From positions 1 through 8,519 of the forward strand of contig JAEZZN010000088.1 of NCBI GenBank assembly GCA_023418535.1: a stretch of DNA of 8,519 nt, given 5' to 3'. The stretch comes from Bacillota bacterium (lineage in GTDB: Bacteria > Bacillota_A > Clostridia > Tissierellales > Peptoniphilaceae). Below, one piece after another: positions 5,955-8,519 of the stretch. Position 1 is the stretch's first letter. Each line of letters begins with the position of its first letter. Below the pieces are notes generated by a model. That model was given only the letters and a program-made list of their open reading frames with translations, was not told the DNA's origin and did no database searches. Both the position numbers and the translations under genes were made by a program.

Positions 5955-6112
5955 TCAATATCACCCCTTTCTTCTTCGATTCGTCCATACATTAACATGT
6001 AACAGTAATTCGTACGATCAAATTGGTCTACGATAAGGCTATAAATTTTCAAAAAAGATATTAATACAATTACTATAAAAAATATGGCTTTAATATTCTT
6101 CTTGTTTTTCAT
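5939..6112 (-). CDS. 57-residue single-pass membrane protein
   Basis: This short gene starts at ATG 6112 with AGGAG 9 bases upstream, lying across the end of the cro-like gene, whose stop is 4 bases away. It ends at TAG 5939-5941 inside the first codons of the excisionase-like gene. The protein begins KNKKNIK, then has one hydrophobic stretch (about residues 9-28, with AIFFIVIVLISFLKI), then a polar tail of about 29 residues containing DQFDRTNYCYM and ending IECWKE. A cytoplasmic N-terminus is expected from the positive charges. The tight packing and good ribosome site argue it is real. Possible roles include superinfection exclusion or a membrane regulator, with no direct evidence. Confidence 0.7.
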   Translation of the reverse strand: MKNKKNIKAIFFIVIVLISFLKIYSLIVDQFDRTNYCYMLMYGRIEEERGDIECWKE

Positions 6113-6116
6113 TTTA

Positions 6117-6308
6117 TTATTCTCCTACTAGCAACTCATCTACCATTACCCCTAAAGCACTAGCTATTTTATAAAGTGTAAGAGCAGAAGGATTTGTTCG
6201 CTCATAATATATTTGTGTTAATGTTGATTTTGCTAATCCAGTCATCTCACTTAATTCAGCAACCGTAAGTTTTTGCTTAGCTAGAATCACACGCAAATTA
6301 TTCTTCAT
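6117..6308 (-). CDS. Cro-like HTH_3 transcriptional regulator
   Basis: The 63-residue protein is a single HTH_3 domain: VAELSEMTGLAKSTLTQIYYER is the helix-turn-helix (16-37), followed by TLYKIASALGVMVDELL. The ATG at 6308 is chosen because AGGTGG stands 7 bases upstream; an in-frame TTG at 6344 would add 12 residues but has no ribosome site and lies in the operator palindrome. It is the first gene of the minus-strand operon, divergent from the repressor, the place of cro in phages and str in PICIs. It likely binds the shared control region and helps set the switch. Confidence 0.9.
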   Translation of the reverse strand: MKNNLRVILAKQKLTVAELSEMTGLAKSTLTQIYYERTNPSALTLYKIASALGVMVDELLVGE

Positions 6309-6325
6309 TTCATTCACCACCTTTG

Positions 6326-6356
6326 ATATTGTTTGGTATTGCAATACCTTACAATA
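6326..6356. promoter_or_regulatory. Operator cluster over the leftward transcription start
   Basis: Contains a perfect 14-bp palindrome ggtattgcaatacc (6335-6348) and an inverted half-site ttacaata (6349-6356). The 19-base stretch 6326-6344 is repeated with two changes at 6393-6411. The shared half-site is TATTGYAA. The cluster sits at about +1 to +25 of the leftward promoter, where bound repressor or Cro protein would block transcription. Confidence 0.7.
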
Positions 6357-6385
6357 ACTTTACTACAAAAAAATATCTTTGTCAA
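6357..6385 (-). promoter_or_regulatory. Leftward promoter for the cro/xis/rep operon
   Basis: On the minus strand a perfect TTGACA (6380-6385) and TAAAGT (6357-6362) are separated by 17 bases. The start would fall near 6350, within the operator cluster. It should drive the Cro-like, membrane, excisionase and downstream genes. Confidence 0.8.
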
Positions 6386-6392
6386 CAATTAA

Positions 6393-6411
6393 ATATTGTT
6401 TAGTATTGTAA
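6393..6411. promoter_or_regulatory. Operator copy overlapping the repressor promoter
   Basis: Nineteen bases match 6326-6344 with two substitutions (pattern atattgtttRgtattgYaa), 67 bases apart in direct orientation. The end of the site overlaps the -35 of the repressor promoter, suggesting autoregulation or Cro control. Confidence 0.65.
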
Positions 6412-6434
6412 AACATTATCGTTTCGCATATAAT
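6406..6434 (+). promoter_or_regulatory. Rightward promoter for the repressor and integrase
   Basis: TTGTAA (6406-6411), 17-base spacer, then a perfect TATAAT (6429-6434). It is followed by GGAGG (6443-6447) and the repressor TTG start. The two divergent promoters are back to back around 6386-6405. Confidence 0.82.
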
Positions 6435-6454
6435 TTATATATGGAGGTGATATT

Positions 6455-7105
6455 TTGGCTGAATTAGATGAAAAACAAAAAAAAGAATTTGGAGAGCGTG
6501 TTCGTTCAATAAGGATTGAATTGGGAGTTAATCAAGAAAAATTTGGAGAATATTTTAAAAAAAACGATGATCCAAATGATAAAGAAGGAATAGCAAACAA
6601 GGCTGTTGTTTCTGCATGGGAAAGAGGAGTTTCGGTTCCCACGATTGATAGATTAAAAATTATAGCAGAATTAGGTAACATGACTGTAAACGAGTTATTA
6701 TATGGAAGTGATTACTACATTGATTTGATTGATTATATAAATAATTATTGTAAGTTAAATAGTATTGATTTTAATGAAGAAATAGCAAAACCAATTGCTA
6801 AAAAATATTCATCAATAACTTATAAAAAGCATACTGATGGAAGCGAAACAGAGATAGGAAAACCTCCTCAAGACATTTCAGAAATACCTATGGAGCGTTT
6901 GATTAGTGATTATTTATTTTACACAAACACTTTCACAAATGAAGAATTACAATTGATGAAAGATATTACCTATGATGAACTATTATCTAAAGGAAATGAA
7001 AATCTATCCGAAATTGAAACTTCACTTTTCTCTAAATTAATGTTCGAAAGAACCAAAAATGACGAAATAAGAAAATCAACACCGTATGAAATTGAAAATT
7101 TCTAA
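6455..7105 (+). CDS. HTH master repressor (Stl/CI-like, no S24 peptidase)
   Basis: Residues 10-82 of this 216-residue protein form an HTH_3 domain (FGERVRSIRIELGVNQEKFGEYF, then AVVSAWERGVSVPTIDRLKIIAELGNMTVNELL). A polar insert of about a dozen residues (KKNDDPNDKEGI) separates the two HTH helices. The C-terminal part is helical and acidic; I see neither the Ser-Lys dyad nor the Ala-Gly cleavage site of LexA/CI-type repressors. The start is TTG 6455, 7 bases after GGAGG. It is divergent from the Cro-like gene and upstream of the integrase on the same strand, as stl is in PICIs. It should silence the leftward operon by binding the TATTGYAA sites. Relief would then depend on another protein, for example from a helper phage, rather than on RecA-driven cleavage. 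Confidence 0.88.
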   Translation: MAELDEKQKKEFGERVRSIRIELGVNQEKFGEYFKKNDDPNDKEGIANKAVVSAWERGVSVPTIDRLKIIAELGNMTVNELLYGSDYYIDLIDYINNYCKLNSIDFNEEIAKPIAKKYSSITYKKHTDGSETEIGKPPQDISEIPMERLISDYLFYTNTFTNEELQLMKDITYDELLSKGNENLSEIETSLFSKLMFERTKNDEIRKSTPYEIENF

Positions 7106-7141
7106 AAGAAATAGTCATTATTAAAAACACCCTTTCACTTC

Positions 7142-7155
7142 TCACTTGGTCGTGG
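7142..7155 (+). repeat. 14-bp direct repeat, copy 2 (tcacttggtcgtgg)
   Basis: Identical to 5640-5653 and placed between the repressor stop and the integrase ATG. It includes an in-frame TTG that would lengthen the integrase by 10 residues, but that start has no ribosome site. A protein-binding role near int is plausible. Confidence 0.6.
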
Positions 7156-7175
7156 ATACGAAAGGAAAAATTAAA

Positions 7176-8315
7176 ATGATTAAAGAATATAAGAAGAAAT
7201 CTGATAACAAAACATATTACATGTACACATGTTATCTTGGTACTGATCCAATAACTGGAAAGCAAGTATTTGCCACAAAAAGAGGTTTTAAAACACATCG
7301 TGAAGCAACAAAGGCTCAACGCTTAGCCATAGCTAATTATCAGCAGCATGGCAAAAATACTGATAGCAATCTAACTGTAATGGATGCCTATGAAGGCTGG
7401 TATGAACAATATCGACTTACAGTTAGGGAAAGTTCATTGAATGTTGTTACTTCAATCGTTAAAAAAGGAATATTAGATAAATACGGTAAAATGAAGTTGT
7501 CGAAATTCACGATTAGAAGCGCTCAGAAGATAGTTAATGATTGGTATGATAAATATGCTACCTATCGCAAATACTATTGCTATATGTCTCAAATTTTCGA
7601 TTATGCTGTGGTTAGTGGTGCAATCAAAGACAATCCGTTCAAGCATGTAAAATTGCCTAAAGCGAAACCAGATACTACCAATGAAGAAGATTTGTATTAC
7701 ACAAAAGAAGAACTAATTGAGTTCTTGAAGCTAGTTGAAGATGACATAATGTATTATGCTATTTTTAGAATCTTGGCCTTCACAGGCATCAGAAAAGGCG
7801 AATTAATGGCCTTACAATACAAGGATATTGATTTTAAAAACAAAACACTATCAGTAAATAAAACAGTTGCTTATGGTATGAAACAACGTGTACTTATTCA
7901 AGAACCTAAAACTAAAAAAAGCCTACGAGTTATAAGCCTAGATGATAATACTATCAAGGCTATAAAACGCTGGCAACTAGAACAAAGAAAAGAATTATTT
8001 AGATTTGGCCACAATTCAAATAATGAAGATCAGTTTTTATTTACTAACCCAGTCAATAATGAGTTACTATCTAAAATGACAATCAACCATCGTTTGAAAT
8101 CAATTTGTGAAGCAAATAAATTTAAATGTATTAAACTACATGGATTCCGTCATACAGCATGCTCTCTTATGTTTGAAGCTGGTTTTAATATGCAAGAAAT
8201 CCAAAATAGACTTGGGCATAGTTCACTTGAAATCACAACAAAAGTGTATGCTCATTTTACTAAAAAACAAGAAGAAAATATGGCTCAAAAATTTGCTAAT
8301 TACGTTAACTTTTAG
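7176..8315 (+). CDS. int: Tyrosine-family site-specific integrase
   Basis: The protein is 379 residues from ATG 7176, which has AAAGGA about 10 bases upstream. Its three domains are an arm-binding N-terminus (about 1-55, three beta strands with YYMYTCYLG and GKQVFATKRGF), a core-binding SAM-like domain (about 65-165), and a catalytic domain. Catalytic residues are visible: Arg206 in TGIRKGEL, a Lys at about 247 in PKTKKSLR, His322 and Arg325 in HGFRH, His348 in LGHSS and the nucleophile Tyr358 in KVYAHF. It is full length and apparently intact. It should insert the element beside rpsD and, with the excisionase-like protein, remove it. It is read toward the attachment site, as usual for phages and islands. 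No separate terminator follows it. Confidence 0.96.
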   Translation: MIKEYKKKSDNKTYYMYTCYLGTDPITGKQVFATKRGFKTHREATKAQRLAIANYQQHGKNTDSNLTVMDAYEGWYEQYRLTVRESSLNVVTSIVKKGILDKYGKMKLSKFTIRSAQKIVNDWYDKYATYRKYYCYMSQIFDYAVVSGAIKDNPFKHVKLPKAKPDTTNEEDLYYTKEELIEFLKLVEDDIMYYAIFRILAFTGIRKGELMALQYKDIDFKNKTLSVNKTVAYGMKQRVLIQEPKTKKSLRVISLDDNTIKAIKRWQLEQRKELFRFGHNSNNEDQFLFTNPVNNELLSKMTINHRLKSICEANKFKCIKLHGFRHTACSLMFEAGFNMQEIQNRLGHSSLEITTKVYAHFTKKQEENMAQKFANYVNF

Positions 8316-8355
8316 CAATTGCTTTATCATTTCTTTATCAAAGGCATAAAAAAAG
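8316..8355. other. Probable attachment (att) region at the island-chromosome junction
   Basis: The junction must fall between the integrase stop and the rpsD terminator or stop codon. This stretch contains ctttatca twice (8322-8329 and 8333-8340), which may be incidental. The core cannot be fixed because the other end of the island, with the matching copy, is outside the window. The core may extend into the terminator stem. Confidence 0.5.
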
Positions 8356-8389
8356 ACCCTGAAAGCCTGATATAACAGTCTTTCGGGGT
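8345..8389 (-). terminator. Rho-independent terminator of rpsD
   Basis: Read on the minus strand, arms 8389-8376 and 8369-8356 form a 14-bp stem with two mismatches and a 6-base loop, followed by a run of seven T (8354-8348). It starts 8 bases after the rpsD stop. In the plus direction there is no T-run, so it is a weak stop at best for the integrase transcript. Confidence 0.85.
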
Positions 8390-8397
8390 ATATAATA

Positions 8398-8519
8398 TTA
8401 ACCTAATTTGTTATAGTATTCAACAACGAATGATTCGTCGATTTCAGCCGATAACTCAGCACGTTGTGGTAAACGTGTTAAAGTACCTTCTAATTTGTCT
8501 GCATCAAATGAAACAAATT
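8398..8519 (-). CDS. rpsD: 30S ribosomal protein S4, C-terminal part
   Basis: The last 39 codons are visible; the rest lies beyond the right edge. The segments [39 protein letters not shown] match the conserved C-terminus of bacterial S4, a primary 16S rRNA-binding protein of the small subunit and, in Bacillota, an autorepressor of its own mRNA. The gene is normally monocistronic in these bacteria and is core chromosome, so it marks the border of the mobile element. The stop TAA is intact and the native terminator follows, so insertion seems not to harm it. Confidence 0.95.
   Translation of the reverse strand, partial: FVSFDADKLEGTLTRLPQRAELSAEIDESFVVEYYNKLG

Larger units (their letters stand above)
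1..8345. mobile_element. Integrated phage-satellite (PICI-like) island, right part, next to rpsD
   Basis: Seen: integrase and HTH repressor together on the plus strand, and a long compact minus-strand block beginning divergently with a Cro-like gene, an excisionase-like gene and a phage-type replication module. The integrase end meets the terminator of a chromosomal ribosomal protein gene. Known: PICIs of Gram-positive bacteria have int plus an stl-type repressor divergent from str/xis/rep genes. Inferred: this is a PICI-like satellite. The left border, packaging genes and second attachment site are outside the window, so a prophage or prophage remnant remains possible. The right border is placed only approximately. 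Confidence 0.65.

Noticed and set aside
6309..6344. Longer Cro-like protein from TTG 6344
   Set aside because: The TTG lies in the operator palindrome and near the transcription start, while ATG 6308 has AGGTGG in place.
7146..7175. Ten-residue longer integrase from TTG 7146
   Set aside because: It has no ribosome site and overlaps the 14-bp repeat; the ATG at 7176 has AAAGGA at proper spacing.
7032..7319. Minus-strand open frame of 95 codons
   Set aside because: It is antisense to the end of the repressor and the start of the integrase, with Phe/Cys-rich composition typical of a shadow frame.
8316..8340. ctttatca direct repeat as the definite att core
   Set aside because: Eight bases in AT-rich DNA is weak evidence, and the matching copy at the other end of the island is not visible.
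8107..8349. Plus-strand open frame of 80 codons
   Set aside because: It overlaps the catalytic end of the integrase in another frame and reads as a shifted translation of it.

Overview
The window is AT-rich, compact DNA from a low-GC Gram-positive bacterium (Bacillota, most probably Lactobacillales; I cannot name the genus). The right edge carries the last 39 codons of chromosomal rpsD (ribosomal protein S4) and its terminator, on the minus strand. Everything to the left looks like one integrated mobile element whose integrase end abuts the rpsD terminator. The left end of the element lies outside the window.

Layout from right to left. (1) 8316-8400: probable attachment region and the rpsD terminator. 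(2) 6455-8315, plus strand: a helix-turn-helix master repressor and a complete tyrosine integrase. (3) 6309-6454: divergent control region with two well-formed promoters pointing opposite ways and repeated TATTGYAA operator half-sites. (4) 4978-6308, minus strand: a 63-aa Cro-like regulator, a 57-aa single-pass membrane protein, an excisionase/AlpA-like HTH protein, and two small related proteins. Between those last two lies a plus-strand intrinsic terminator preceded by an extended -10 promoter, a candidate small RNA. (5) 3196-4924, minus strand: a phage-type replisome organizer with DNA iterons embedded in its coding sequence (probable origin), overlapping a DnaI-type helicase loader. (6) 10-3036, minus strand: six small genes of mostly unknown function. 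They include two tandem paralogues that resemble ArpU/sigma-region-4 late-transcription activators, two coiled-coil proteins, an acidic protein and a small beta-rich, possibly OB-fold protein.

The arrangement of repressor plus integrase on one strand, divergent from cro, xis and a replication module, fits a phage-inducible chromosomal island (PICI) or similar phage satellite. The repressor has no visible S24 self-cleavage domain, which fits induction by a helper-phage protein rather than by SOS. No terminase, capsid, tail or lysis gene is visible. The leftward part is not shown, so a prophage or prophage remnant cannot be excluded. The inferred logic is: repressor holds the divergent leftward promoter off; on derepression cro, xis and the rep/loader genes are made; the element excises and replicates from the embedded origin; the ArpU-like pair then drives genes further left. 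No stretch over 300 bases lacks a gene.
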